Below, piece after piece: positions 1 through 7,334 of a stretch of 18,852 bases of DNA; positions within the stretch are counted from its first letter, which is position 1, and each line of letters starts with the position of its first letter. A program made the position numbers and the translations under genes. The notes beneath the pieces were generated by a model, which was not told the DNA's origin, ran no database searches, and saw only the letters and a list, made by a program, of their open reading frames with translations. The DNA is from DATJHM01 sp035493895 (GTDB lineage Bacteria > Chloroflexota > Ktedonobacteria > Ktedonobacterales > Ktedonobacteraceae): the NCBI GenBank assembly GCA_035493895.1, contig DATJHM010000219.1, positions 1 to 18,852 of the forward strand, written 5' to 3'.

Positions 1-1
1 A

Positions 2-37
2 GCGTTGAGGAGCCAGCCCGGGCTGGCTCCTCAACGC
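2..37 (-). terminator. 36-bp perfect palindrome, probable terminator
   Basis: Positions 2-19 and 20-37 are exact reverse complements with no spacer and CCCGGG at the centre, so the RNA would fold into a very stable GC-rich hairpin. It begins 18 bases past the stop codon of the minus-strand 157-aa gene, as expected for an intrinsic terminator. Whether a U-tract follows cannot be seen because it would lie left of position 1. A symmetrical element could also end a convergent gene outside the window. Confidence 0.6.
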
Positions 38-54
38 GACAGAAACGCTTCATC

Positions 55-528
55 CTAGCGCAATGGTACCACGAGCTTCTGTTTGAGTTGCTCAACATAA
101 GCCATTTCCTGAGGGCTGACTTTCTCGCCCTTCGTGCCAAAGAAGCCGCCTGCCGCCGCGTTCACCACCGTCTCTGCCAGCCTCACCAGAAACGCCCGGA
201 ACTGATTGCCCTCTTCATCATTCGCCAGGGCCATCACACCAGCATCAATTTTGCGCTCGCACTCAAAGCGCATTTTTCCGATATCGCCAAGCGTAAAAAC
301 GTGCTTGAAACTTTCTTCTATTTTAGCCGGGTTCACATTTCCGAGCACACCCTGCACAAGCCTGTTTTGCGGATAATTTCTGGCGGATTGCGAGATGAAC
401 TGCACTCCGGCAAAAAATTCTTGTATACTGGCAACCTTACTGCCAGCATCGGCCAGCATAGCCCCCAATAGCACAGCCGACGGCATCTGTATGATTGTGC
501 TTCTTTGCTCCTCGGTATAGTTAGCCAT
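55..528 (-). CDS. Unrecognised 157-aa helical protein
   Basis: I do not recognise the family. The protein is 157 residues, predicted mostly alpha-helical and soluble, with no signal peptide or membrane segment; the alanine/glycine run near residues 124-130 (AAAGGFFG) is too short to span a membrane. It has a charged C-terminal third (repeated K/E/Q) and a single cysteine in the FECERK segment. The ATG start is supported by GAGGTG seven bases upstream, a near-ideal ribosome-binding site. It is separated by 239 bases from the PATAN gene behind it, so it is probably a transcription unit of its own or the tail of that one, and it ends at the strong palindrome at 2-37. The size and helical content recall small TerB-like proteins, but I see no metal-binding motif that would support this, so function is left open. 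Confidence 0.75.
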   Translation of the reverse strand: MANYTEEQRSTIIQMPSAVLLGAMLADAGSKVASIQEFFAGVQFISQSARNYPQNRLVQGVLGNVNPAKIEESFKHVFTLGDIGKMRFECERKIDAGVMALANDEEGNQFRAFLVRLAETVVNAAAGGFFGTKGEKVSPQEMAYVEQLKQKLVVPLR

Positions 529-767
529 GGAATCTCACCTCTTCTGTCTCTCATCTCTCAATGAAACTCTACAGACAGGCATCCTGCACTCGAATGGGCG
601 GTAGGCAGCAATAGCGCACGAGCACCTCATTCATCTCCCTCACAGCGCCAATACTTGCTCTTCTCATTGCTCCTACACGCTGGATCATTCCACCTCACTA
701 ACAATAAAGATTCCTGGAGGCATCTGTCAATTCCATCAGTTGGGGGATTGAGGCCAAAGAAATGCGT

Positions 768-2039
768 TTACTGCTCATCACCCTGCAAGGCAAATTGCTC
801 GAACATGGCCTCCCAGACTTCTTGATTCTCCTGGCGCTCCCGAGGATTGGCAACACGCGCATTGATCGCTTCAAAAATACAGGAGAGTAAACGATGCAGA
901 CAGCGCGAAGCCTGATTGTAAAAACTTTCTGCCTGCTTAATATCGCCGCTCAAAACTTCATAACAGAGCGAAGTAAAACTATCGACATCGATATGATTAC
1001 GGTCCACACGAAATTCGTAGTTACCCAGCACGCTCAGCCGTTCGTTATCCATAAACGCTTTGAGCGTATTCGCGTCCAGATCGGTACCATTTATGCGACA
1101 GGTATCAGCCAGCGCGTCCATAGTCCAGTTCACAAATTCAACCAGCGCGGGCAACTGATCCATTGGTGAGCGCCTCTTCTCCCACTCCTGCTCCATACGG
1201 CTGATGAGATTCAAGAGCTCAAAGTTCTCCAGGCGCAATTTCTCGGCGGGATCGGGCAGATTCAGCCTGCGACCATTATTATGCGGCACGTCCTGGTGTG
1301 TTGATACGACCCGTAAGAAGTTTTGCTGTACCAGCTGGGCCAGATCGCGAGCCACGTCTAATTCGGGCCTGCGCAGCCCACTGGCGATGCGCCGTACGCG
1401 TCGAAAGAGGTTGACATAGGTAAAAAGTTCCATCGTGCGCAGATCAAAACGCATAGGGCGCGCGATCATCGGGGCCAGTTGCAGGGTTGTGCGCATGCCT
1501 TGAGGCAAATATTTGTTCAGCTCCTGCCAGTCATCGCCATAGCGCACCATCTCCATAGTGATGCGCATAACTTCGATATCGAGTGAGGCCTCGCCATAGG
1601 GGAGCAACTTCTGTAAATTGGGGCTGGCAGTAAATTCATAGTTGCCACCCTGCCAGAGTGCCAGTTCGCGTGCCGTCCAGATAGCTTTGGTGCGCAATGC
1701 CTCTTTTAATTGTTTTTCCGCAATCACGCCCATCATCACAAGACGTTCGCCTATACGCTTGCCAAAAGGATCTTGCAGCTGGCGTGCATAGGCCTCTTCG
1801 ATCATCTGTTGCGTCGCCATGCCCAGTTGTTGAAGCACATCGCCTACGGTCAACGCGCCCGGATCAAACTCGGAGCAACTGGCCATCTTCCCCTCATTGA
1901 AATAGAGAATCCCCATCCTACCACTGCCGTGCTTCAAGTGAATTGCCCCGGTCATCCCTCCCAGTTCCATAACTTGCAAGACTTCGACCAATCCAAAATC
2001 TTTGAGCGAACCAGATAGTACTGTATTGGTTGTTGTCAT
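768..2039 (-). CDS. PATAN-domain (DUF4388) protein, 423 aa
   Basis: The N-terminal half (about residues 8-190) is a DUF4388/PATAN domain: it opens with GSLKDFGLVEVLQ, continues with the GAIHLKHGSGRMGILYF strand pair and the 'G.M..C' turn, then the helical part with GDVLQQLG and IGERLVMMG. PATAN domains are found in signalling proteins associated with two-component systems, small Ras-like GTPases and gliding or pilus control in bacteria. Residues from about 200 to 423 form a charged helical region that I cannot assign. No receiver, kinase or DNA-binding domain is fused. The start at 2039 is an ATG preceded by GGGGGCAGC. A good promoter lies about 115 bases upstream (2159-2187), so the mRNA has a sizeable leader. 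No partner GTPase or response regulator is encoded in the window, so the pathway it serves is unknown. Confidence 0.85.
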   Translation of the reverse strand: MTTTNTVLSGSLKDFGLVEVLQVMELGGMTGAIHLKHGSGRMGILYFNEGKMASCSEFDPGALTVGDVLQQLGMATQQMIEEAYARQLQDPFGKRIGERLVMMGVIAEKQLKEALRTKAIWTARELALWQGGNYEFTASPNLQKLLPYGEASLDIEVMRITMEMVRYGDDWQELNKYLPQGMRTTLQLAPMIARPMRFDLRTMELFTYVNLFRRVRRIASGLRRPELDVARDLAQLVQQNFLRVVSTHQDVPHNNGRRLNLPDPAEKLRLENFELLNLISRMEQEWEKRRSPMDQLPALVEFVNWTMDALADTCRINGTDLDANTLKAFMDNERLSVLGNYEFRVDRNHIDVDSFTSLCYEVLSGDIKQAESFYNQASRCLHRLLSCIFEAINARVANPRERQENQEVWEAMFEQFALQGDEQ

Positions 2040-2158
2040 GCTGCCCCCATGTCCCCGGACTGCAATCTCTTTATCCTACCAAACGCTGCCTGTAGCATCT
2101 TTTTTCAGACCCTTATCGTTCTTCTAACTGCACCCGCCTGTATCTGCCTGTAATCTAT

Positions 2159-2187
2159 ATTATATCAACCGCTATATCTTTCAACAA
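2159..2187 (-). promoter_or_regulatory. Predicted promoter for the PATAN gene
   Basis: Read on the minus strand, TTGTTG (2182-2187) is followed after exactly 17 bases by a perfect TATAAT (2159-2164), itself preceded by TG at the extended -10 position (TGATATAAT, 2159-2167). The start codon lies about 115 bases downstream. The leader contains three copies of the short motif CTGCCTGTA or CGCCTGTA as read on the plus strand (around 2087, 2135 and 2145), whose role is unclear. Confidence 0.6.
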
Positions 2188-2193
2188 GTTAGC

Positions 2194-2217
2194 CAGAGGG
2201 GATACCGCTATCCTCTG
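2194..2217 (-). terminator. Weak hairpin after the Pnkp-like kinase gene
   Basis: CAGAGG (2194-2199) pairs with CCTCTG (2212-2217), continued by ATA/TAT after a two-base GG bulge, with a CCGC loop. It lies about 29 bases past the minus-strand stop codon at 2246 and just before the promoter of the next gene. No U-tract follows, so it may instead be an mRNA-end stabiliser or an operator for the promoter at 2159-2187. Confidence 0.3.
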
Positions 2218-2245
2218 CATACAAATTTTTGTACCAGAAGTCACG

Positions 2246-2803
2246 TTACAAGAAACGTACACGTGCCCTTTGCGACCCTGAAAGCTCATACACCTGACTC
2301 CAGCCCTCTTCTGGAATAGCATGTAGCGCTTGCTGCAATAAACCAGTATGATAGGTAATCACCTGCGAGCCCACCAGACGTTTGCGCTGGCGATCCCGTT
2401 CAATACACACATGTTCATCTATATTAAAGACGATAATACTCGCGCTATATTGATGCTTTTTCGCCAGTTCTAGCAGACGTTGCCGGGCATCCGGCTGCAA
2501 TGCAGTACTATCGGCGATAGTGAAGCGGTTTTGGAACATCCGTTTATGAATGATATAATAAAACAGATCAAAGGTATCGCGATTCACTTGCTGATTGTTT
2601 TCGTCATCGCAGACCAGCGCACGGCAGTGATCCGAAGAAACGATTGCCGTTGGCTGCATTGGAGGGCGTTGTTGCTTCAGTACCGCGCTTGCAAAGGTAC
2701 TTTTGCCACAACCAGCCGGGCCACAGAGGACCAGTAGTGAGCGCCGTGGAAGTGCGATATCACAAAAGGCTGGATCTTCCTTATCCCGTCGCATACTCTC
2801 CAT
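2246..2803 (-). CDS. Stand-alone Pnkp-like P-loop kinase, 185 aa
   Basis: A small P-loop phosphotransferase. Walker A is GPAGCGKST at residues 28-36. The middle carries IVSSDHCR, then LVCDDENNQQ with a following aromatic helix, and TIADSTALQPDAR, ending in an arginine-rich lid (ERDRQRKR). This order closely resembles the polynucleotide 5'-kinase domain of bacterial Pnkp, which repairs cleaved RNA with Hen1; that protein is about 870 residues and also has phosphatase and ligase domains, which are absent here. The likely reaction is ATP-dependent phosphorylation of a nucleic-acid end or another hydroxyl, but the substrate cannot be read from sequence. I place the start at 2803, not at the upstream in-frame ATG at 2857, because GGAAAGGAAG (2811-2820) sits seven bases before it. 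The gene is divergent from alaS and its predicted promoter faces that of alaS. Confidence 0.8.
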   Translation of the reverse strand: MESMRRDKEDPAFCDIALPRRSLLVLCGPAGCGKSTFASAVLKQQRPPMQPTAIVSSDHCRALVCDDENNQQVNRDTFDLFYYIIHKRMFQNRFTIADSTALQPDARQRLLELAKKHQYSASIIVFNIDEHVCIERDRQRKRLVGSQVITYHTGLLQQALHAIPEEGWSQVYELSGSQRARVRFL

Positions 2804-2831
2804 TGCGATGCTTCCTTTCCTTTGATATAAT
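2803..2831 (+). promoter_or_regulatory. Predicted alaS promoter
   Basis: TTGCGA (2803-2808) and a perfect TATAAT (2826-2831) are spaced by 17 bases, with TG at 2823-2824 giving the extended -10 TGATATAAT. Transcription would start near 2838, leaving an alaS leader of roughly 205 bases. The -35 box overlaps the start codon of the divergent Pnkp-like gene. Confidence 0.55.
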
Positions 2832-2851
2832 GCGCATGCATGTATATGTCG

Positions 2852-2871
2852 CCTCACTTACTTGAGTGAGG
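2852..2871. repeat. Inverted repeat between facing promoters
   Basis: CCTCACT (2852-2858) and AGTGAGG (2865-2871) are exact 7-base arms around TACTTG. The element lies between the predicted start points of the alaS and kinase transcripts, so it would be present in both leader RNAs and could be a repressor site or a small hairpin. Confidence 0.45.
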
Positions 2872-2901
2872 GCTATACTCCATTCTTTTTCTTGCGTCTC
2901 T

Positions 2902-2910
2902 ATTATAACA
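2902..2910 (-). promoter_or_regulatory. Predicted promoter for the Pnkp-like kinase
   Basis: On the minus strand this reads TGTTATAAT, a perfect extended -10. No convincing -35 is present at 17 bases. Transcription would begin near 2895 and run leftward, about 92 bases before the ATG at 2803. Confidence 0.45.
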
Positions 2911-3030
2911 AACCTGGTACTACTATCTTTTGCATGTTCCTGGTGCATGCTCCATGACTTTCGCATTCTCGCGTCGCACGCTGGCGGCTGAAAAACGTCC
3001 CACCAACGGCGAACGGTTGATGTCCATATT

Positions 3031-3037
3031 GAGGAGG
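3031..3037 (+). promoter_or_regulatory. Ribosome-binding site deciding the alaS GTG start
   Basis: GAGGAGG lies five bases before GTG at 3043. There is no in-frame ATG nearby, so this site fixes a GTG start for alaS. Confidence 0.8.
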
Positions 3038-3042
3038 TTGCT

Positions 3043-5685
3043 GTGTCCGTTGATACAACGCTAACTAGCACGGAAGTCCGCGCTCGTTACCTTGATTTTT
3101 TTGCCAGCAAGGGGCATCTGAAAGTGCCCAGCTCGTCTCTGGTGCCTCGCAATGATCCTACGGTCCTGTTGACTACCGCCGGTATGCAGCAGATGATCCC
3201 CTTTTTTTTGGGACGTGAGACGCCGCCTGCTATTTGCATGACGTCCTCTCAGAAGTGCTTTCGCACGACTGACATCGATAAAGTTGGCAATCAACGTACC
3301 CTGACCTTCTTTGAAATGCTGGGCAATTTCTCCGTCGGCGACTATTTTAAGCGCGAGGCAATTACGTATGCCTGGGAGTTTCTGACGCAGGTGCTGAAAC
3401 TCCCGGCGGATCGTTTACATCCGACAGTTCATCCTGACGACGATGAAGCGCCCACATACTGGCAGCAGATCGCAGGTTTTCCCGATGAGGCGATTGTGCG
3501 CCTGGATGATAACTGGTGGGGCCCTCCGGGTGCCTCCGGTCCCTGTGGTCCCGATTCCGAGATCTACTATGATCGCGGCGTGGCCTACGGCTGTGGCGAA
3601 GCTGACTGTAAACCGGGCTGCGATTGCGAACGATTCCTGGAAATCTGGAATCTGGTTTTTATGCAATATTACCAGGATCTCGATGGCACACGCACGCCCC
3701 TTGCGCGCCGTAACATCGATACCGGTATGGGTCTGGAACGTCTGACGATGGTCTTGCAGCGCAAAGAGTCTGTCTTCGATACCGATATGTTTCGTACCGT
3801 GATCGACCATTTCGCCAGCCTTGCCCACACCAGCTATAACAAAGATGCCAGGACGGACGTTTCCCTGCGCGTCATTGCTGACCACGCGCGCTCGCTGGTC
3901 TTCCTGGCCGCTGACGGCGTTCTTCCCAGCAATGAGGGCCGAGGCTACATCTTCCGCCGCATCCTGCGTCGCGCAGTACGTCATGGGAAACTGCTCGGCC
4001 TGGATAAGCCTTTCCTGGCTGAGGCTGCCGATACCATCATCTCGCTGATGGGCGATCACTATACGGAATTGCATACGCAGCGCCAGCGTATTCTCGATGT
4101 GCTCACGATCGAGGAGTTGAAGTTTGGGCAAACGCTCAACACTGGTCTGCAACTGCTCAACGAGCTGCTCGACAGCCTGAAACAGCGTCAGCAAGCAGTC
4201 ATTCCTGGCGAAGAGGTATTCAAACTCTACGATACGCATGGCTTCCCCGTGGAGCTGACAGAGGAGATCGCCTCCGAACAGGGCTTTACGATTGATACCG
4301 CGGGCTTTGAGCAATCCATGCAACAACAACAGGAGCGTAGCCGCTCTGCCAGTACTTTTGTCCAGGCTCGAGATGATCAGGCGCTTGCGGAGATTCTACA
4401 ACGTATTGGCACAACAAAGTTTTCAGGCTATGATGGCCTCGCAGGCAGCAGTAAAGTTGTTGGTCTTGTGGTTGATGGTGCAGAGGTGGAGAGCATCAGT
4501 GCTCCCCAGCAGGCGCTCATCGTGCTGGATGAAACGCCATTCTACGCCGAAAGTGGTGGTCAGATCGGTGATCGCGGTACGCTTAGCAGTGAGCTGGGCG
4601 TCTTTCAGGTACAGGACACGCGCCGTCCCTTAAAAGGGTTGATCGTCCATTATGGCCTTCTGACCGAGGGTCATCTGCAAATTGGTACGATGGTCCAGGC
4701 CGATGTCGTCGAACAGCGCCGAGAAGATACGATGCGCAACCACAGCGCCACGCATCTGCTCCACAAAGCGCTGCGCAATCTCCTGGGCACGCAGGTTGAA
4801 CAGCGAGGCTCACTGGTCGAGCCAGAGCGCCTGCGTTTTGACTTTACCAGTCCCCGGCCACTCACGGCAGAGGACCTTGTACAAATTGATGAACAGATAA
4901 ATCGTTGGATTCGTGCTGATTTTCCCGTTCATACTACTATCATGCCTTTACAAGATGCCATGGATACCGGCGCGATGGCTCTCTTCGGTGAAAAGTATGA
5001 TGATCTGGTGCGCGTCGTAACAATGGGAAGCAGTATCGAGCTCTGTGGCGGCACACACTGTCATGCTACCGGTCAGATCGGCCTGTATGTGACCGTGCAG
5101 GAAGCAAGCATCGCGGCGGGCATTCGCCGTATCGAGGCACTGACGGGTCGGGGAGCCGAAGCCTACCTGCGCCGTCGTAGTGTGCTGGCAGAGACGCTTG
5201 CCAGCAAGCTACAAACGACGGTCGATGGCCTTGAGTCTCGTGTCGAACAGGTCTTACAAGATCTGGCAACAGCGCGGAAACAGCTCGCCCAGTTTCAACG
5301 TGAGGCGGCTTTACAGCAGGCAAGCAATCTGGTCTCTCAAGCGAGGGAAGTAGAGGGAGTGCCAGTGATCGCGGCCAGCGTTGAAGTGCCCGATGATAAA
5401 GTTTTACGCGAGATGGGCGATATGGTCAAAACAAAACTCAAGCAGCCGGGCGTTGTCGTCCTCGCGAGTGGGATAGGCGAGCGAATCGCCGTCCAGGTGA
5501 GTATAGATGCTGCATTAACGAAACGTGGTCTGCATGCCGGTAAGATTGCCGGTGCAGTTGGTGCGCGCTTAGGAGGGAAAGGCGGAGGTCGCCCCGAATC
5601 TGCTCAGGGTGGAGGGAAGAACCGCGCCGAGCTCGGCTCTGCACTCAGTCTTGTTGAAACGTTTGTGAGAGAACATCTCCAATGA
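3043..5685 (+). CDS. alaS: Alanyl-tRNA synthetase
   Basis: Joins alanine to tRNA-Ala in the cytoplasm in an ATP-dependent reaction and hydrolyses mischarged Ser- or Gly-tRNA-Ala. At 880 residues it has the normal bacterial length. The N-terminal class II core is plain (FFASKGHL, SLVPRNDPTVL, TTAGMQQM, FFEMLGNFSVGDYFK), as is the cysteine-rich insertion around residues 185-197 that is common in non-proteobacterial enzymes. The editing domain carries its zinc ligands, H567 and H571 (HSATH) with C668 and H672 (CGGTH). The C-terminal part has a heptad-like coiled stretch (about 725-760) and ends with the glycine-rich DHHA1 motif GGKGGGRP near residue 844. No part appears lost. Translation starts at GTG with GAGGAGG upstream. 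It leads a plus-strand block, with a predicted 205-base leader in which I see no T-box motif. Confidence 0.99.
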   Translation: MSVDTTLTSTEVRARYLDFFASKGHLKVPSSSLVPRNDPTVLLTTAGMQQMIPFFLGRETPPAICMTSSQKCFRTTDIDKVGNQRTLTFFEMLGNFSVGDYFKREAITYAWEFLTQVLKLPADRLHPTVHPDDDEAPTYWQQIAGFPDEAIVRLDDNWWGPPGASGPCGPDSEIYYDRGVAYGCGEADCKPGCDCERFLEIWNLVFMQYYQDLDGTRTPLARRNIDTGMGLERLTMVLQRKESVFDTDMFRTVIDHFASLAHTSYNKDARTDVSLRVIADHARSLVFLAADGVLPSNEGRGYIFRRILRRAVRHGKLLGLDKPFLAEAADTIISLMGDHYTELHTQRQRILDVLTIEELKFGQTLNTGLQLLNELLDSLKQRQQAVIPGEEVFKLYDTHGFPVELTEEIASEQGFTIDTAGFEQSMQQQQERSRSASTFVQARDDQALAEILQRIGTTKFSGYDGLAGSSKVVGLVVDGAEVESISAPQQALIVLDETPFYAESGGQIGDRGTLSSELGVFQVQDTRRPLKGLIVHYGLLTEGHLQIGTMVQADVVEQRREDTMRNHSATHLLHKALRNLLGTQVEQRGSLVEPERLRFDFTSPRPLTAEDLVQIDEQINRWIRADFPVHTTIMPLQDAMDTGAMALFGEKYDDLVRVVTMGSSIELCGGTHCHATGQIGLYVTVQEASIAAGIRRIEALTGRGAEAYLRRRSVLAETLASKLQTTVDGLESRVEQVLQDLATARKQLAQFQREAALQQASNLVSQAREVEGVPVIAASVEVPDDKVLREMGDMVKTKLKQPGVVVLASGIGERIAVQVSIDAALTKRGLHAGKIAGAVGARLGGKGGGRPESAQGGGKNRAELGSALSLVETFVREHLQ

Positions 5686-5688
5686 GCT

Positions 5689-5718
5689 TTGCTATCCCGA
5701 CGTTTTTTGTGCTATAAC
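5689..5718 (+). promoter_or_regulatory. Predicted promoter for the FtsA-like gene
   Basis: TTGCTA (5689-5694), an 18-base spacer, and TATAAC (5713-5718) with TG at the extended position (TGCTATAAC). It begins four bases past the alaS stop codon, suggesting the FtsA-like gene can be transcribed apart from alaS. A 6-bp hairpin (5749-5754 with 5760-5765) lies in the resulting leader. Confidence 0.5.
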
Positions 5719-5809
5719 GTACAAGACAGGCAAAAGATGAAGGCATTGGGTAGGGCCGACCTACCTGCAAACGTACGGCAGCGATACAATAAAGTTTGGG
5801 ACAAATACA

Positions 5810-7150
5810 ATGAGGAATCTCTTTCAAAGTCTGCGTAACCTCTTTCCGAGAAGACACGAAGAGAACGGACATTACAGCAGCGAGTATGGAGACGATGACT
5901 ATCTGGATGATCCAGGTGAGGATTCCCAGCGCCAACTCTTTACTGCACTCGATATTGGTACTGCCTACGCCAAGGCCATCATCGTCGAAATCGATGGCGA
6001 TCAGGCAACCGTAATAGGCGCAGGACGTCATCCGCAGAGCTATGCTCATATGTCTGATGGCATCGTCACGGATATCTCTGGCGTCATTGCTAACTGTAAT
6101 GAGGCATTGCTCAAAGCTGAACAGTCTGCTGGCGGCAGTATCGCGCCTCAAGCAGTGATCGGCATTGCTGGCGAACTCGTCAAAGGGAGTTCGGTGACAG
6201 TGAGCAAACAGCGCTCTCAGCCGACGAAACAGATCACGCCTGAAGAGCTTGATGCCTTGATGACTTCAGCACAACAGAAGCTGCTGAAGAATGCCAGGGA
6301 GCGCATTTCTGCTGAAACCGGTTATCAGAATATCGATGTTCGCCTGACCAATGCCGCCGTTATCTCTGTGCGCATCGACGGTCAGTTGATTACGAATCCC
6401 GTCGGGTTCCGTGGCCGACACTTCTCGCTTACCATGTTCAGCGCCTTCGCGCCTCTCACGCAGCTTGGCGCGCTGGAGACAGTGGCACAGGGACTTGATC
6501 TCACGCTCGTCTCTATTGTGGCTGAACCGTATGCGCTGGCTCGCTGTTTAAGCAGCAATGCCAGCTCTGATAGTGGCGCGATCTTTATCGATATCGGTGG
6601 TGGCACGACTGATATCGCGCTCGTGCGGCAGGGAGGCATCGAAGAAACGCGTATGTTTGCCCTTGGCGGTCGCACGTTTACGCGCCGTATAGCCACTAGT
6701 AAGGGTATCTCAATTAAAGATGCCGAACGCCTCAAAATCAGTTATAGTAATGGGGAGATGAAAGGCGCCGGTAAAGACGATATCCATAATATTCTCGCAC
6801 CCGAGTGCCAGACCTGGATGGACAGCGTCGAGCTGCTGATCGAAGAGCTCTCTAAGGGTGAGCTGCTCCCACCGGCGATCTATGTGGTCGGAGGTGGCTC
6901 TGGCCTCATCGATATACACGAACGCCTGGAGAGTTTCCCCTGGACGGAACGTCTGCCATTCTCTCGCCAACCTATCGTGCGCACGGTCCAACCGGAAATG
7001 GTGGCAAGTATGTCTGATCCTAAGGGCCTGCTTGCGAACGCACAGGATATTACGCCTATGGCTCTGGCCTATCAGGCTATTGAACTCCAAAATGAAAACA
7101 GCATTCTGGAAAGGGCTCTCTATCGCGTTATGAATAATATGCATATCTGA
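5810..7150 (+). CDS. FtsA/PilM-fold ATPase with N-terminal amphipathic helix
   Basis: An actin-fold ATPase of the FtsA/PilM group, 446 residues. Phosphate loop 1 is DIGT at 48-51, phosphate loop 2 is DIGGGTTD at 261-268, and the adenosine loop is VVGGGSG at 359-365; the segment about 85-185 matches the 1C (SHS2) subdomain of FtsA. FtsA proteins anchor FtsZ or, as PilM, bind the cytoplasmic tail of PilN. Unusually, about 44 residues precede the ATPase core: residues 1-15 make a clear amphipathic helix (L4, F5, L8, L11, F12 on one face; R2, R9, R14, R15 on others) followed by an acidic, tyrosine-containing linker. The ribosome-binding site is weak (GGGA, about eight bases before ATG). It lies between alaS and the baseplate-J-like gene, which is its likely partner. 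A genuine divisome FtsA role is possible, but ftsZ is not in the window. Confidence 0.85.
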   Translation: MRNLFQSLRNLFPRRHEENGHYSSEYGDDDYLDDPGEDSQRQLFTALDIGTAYAKAIIVEIDGDQATVIGAGRHPQSYAHMSDGIVTDISGVIANCNEALLKAEQSAGGSIAPQAVIGIAGELVKGSSVTVSKQRSQPTKQITPEELDALMTSAQQKLLKNARERISAETGYQNIDVRLTNAAVISVRIDGQLITNPVGFRGRHFSLTMFSAFAPLTQLGALETVAQGLDLTLVSIVAEPYALARCLSSNASSDSGAIFIDIGGGTTDIALVRQGGIEETRMFALGGRTFTRRIATSKGISIKDAERLKISYSNGEMKGAGKDDIHNILAPECQTWMDSVELLIEELSKGELLPPAIYVVGGGSGLIDIHERLESFPWTERLPFSRQPIVRTVQPEMVASMSDPKGLLANAQDITPMALAYQAIELQNENSILERALYRVMNNMHI

Positions 7151-7217
7151 TCTGAGCACCATCCTACTATACTGGCCGGTGAATAAAAAAAAATAGAAGA
7201 ACGCCGCTGCTCACGGC

Positions 7218-7302
7218 TGGCCTTGTTATTCTGAAACGGCCACCCGAATCTCCGGTGGCTACCAGGAGTCTGCTCAAGCTGGTTGTATGCCATGTCATGA
7301 CA
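7218..7302 (+). promoter_or_regulatory. Structured leader with competing hairpins
   Basis: In the 184 bases before the baseplate-J-like gene, TGGCC (7218-7222) can pair with GGCCA (7238-7242), while the overlapping GCCACC (7239-7244) can pair with GGTGGC (7254-7259); the two stems exclude each other. A third stem, ACCAG (7261-7265) with CTGGT (7279-7283), and the palindrome TGTCATGACA (7293-7302) follow. GCCATGT occurs at 7289 and 7309. It does not match a riboswitch class that I recognise. Confidence 0.35.
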
Positions 7303-7334
7303 GGGAAAGCCATGTACTAGCGAACAGGGGGTGA

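Noticed and set aside
2838..3042. A T-box or alanine-attenuator leader before alaS.
   Set aside because: The conserved T-box sequence is not present and the only small frame there (at 2830) has a single alanine codon.
3415..4329. A 304-codon open frame on the minus strand.
   Set aside because: It lies entirely antisense to the conserved alaS coding sequence and its translation has no recognisable domain.
7192..7266. A tRNA-like string ending in TACCA with CGAAT before it, downstream of the FtsA-like gene.
   Set aside because: The seven bases before the end pair with a local segment 15 bases away, not with a 5' acceptor strand; no D or anticodon arm can be built.
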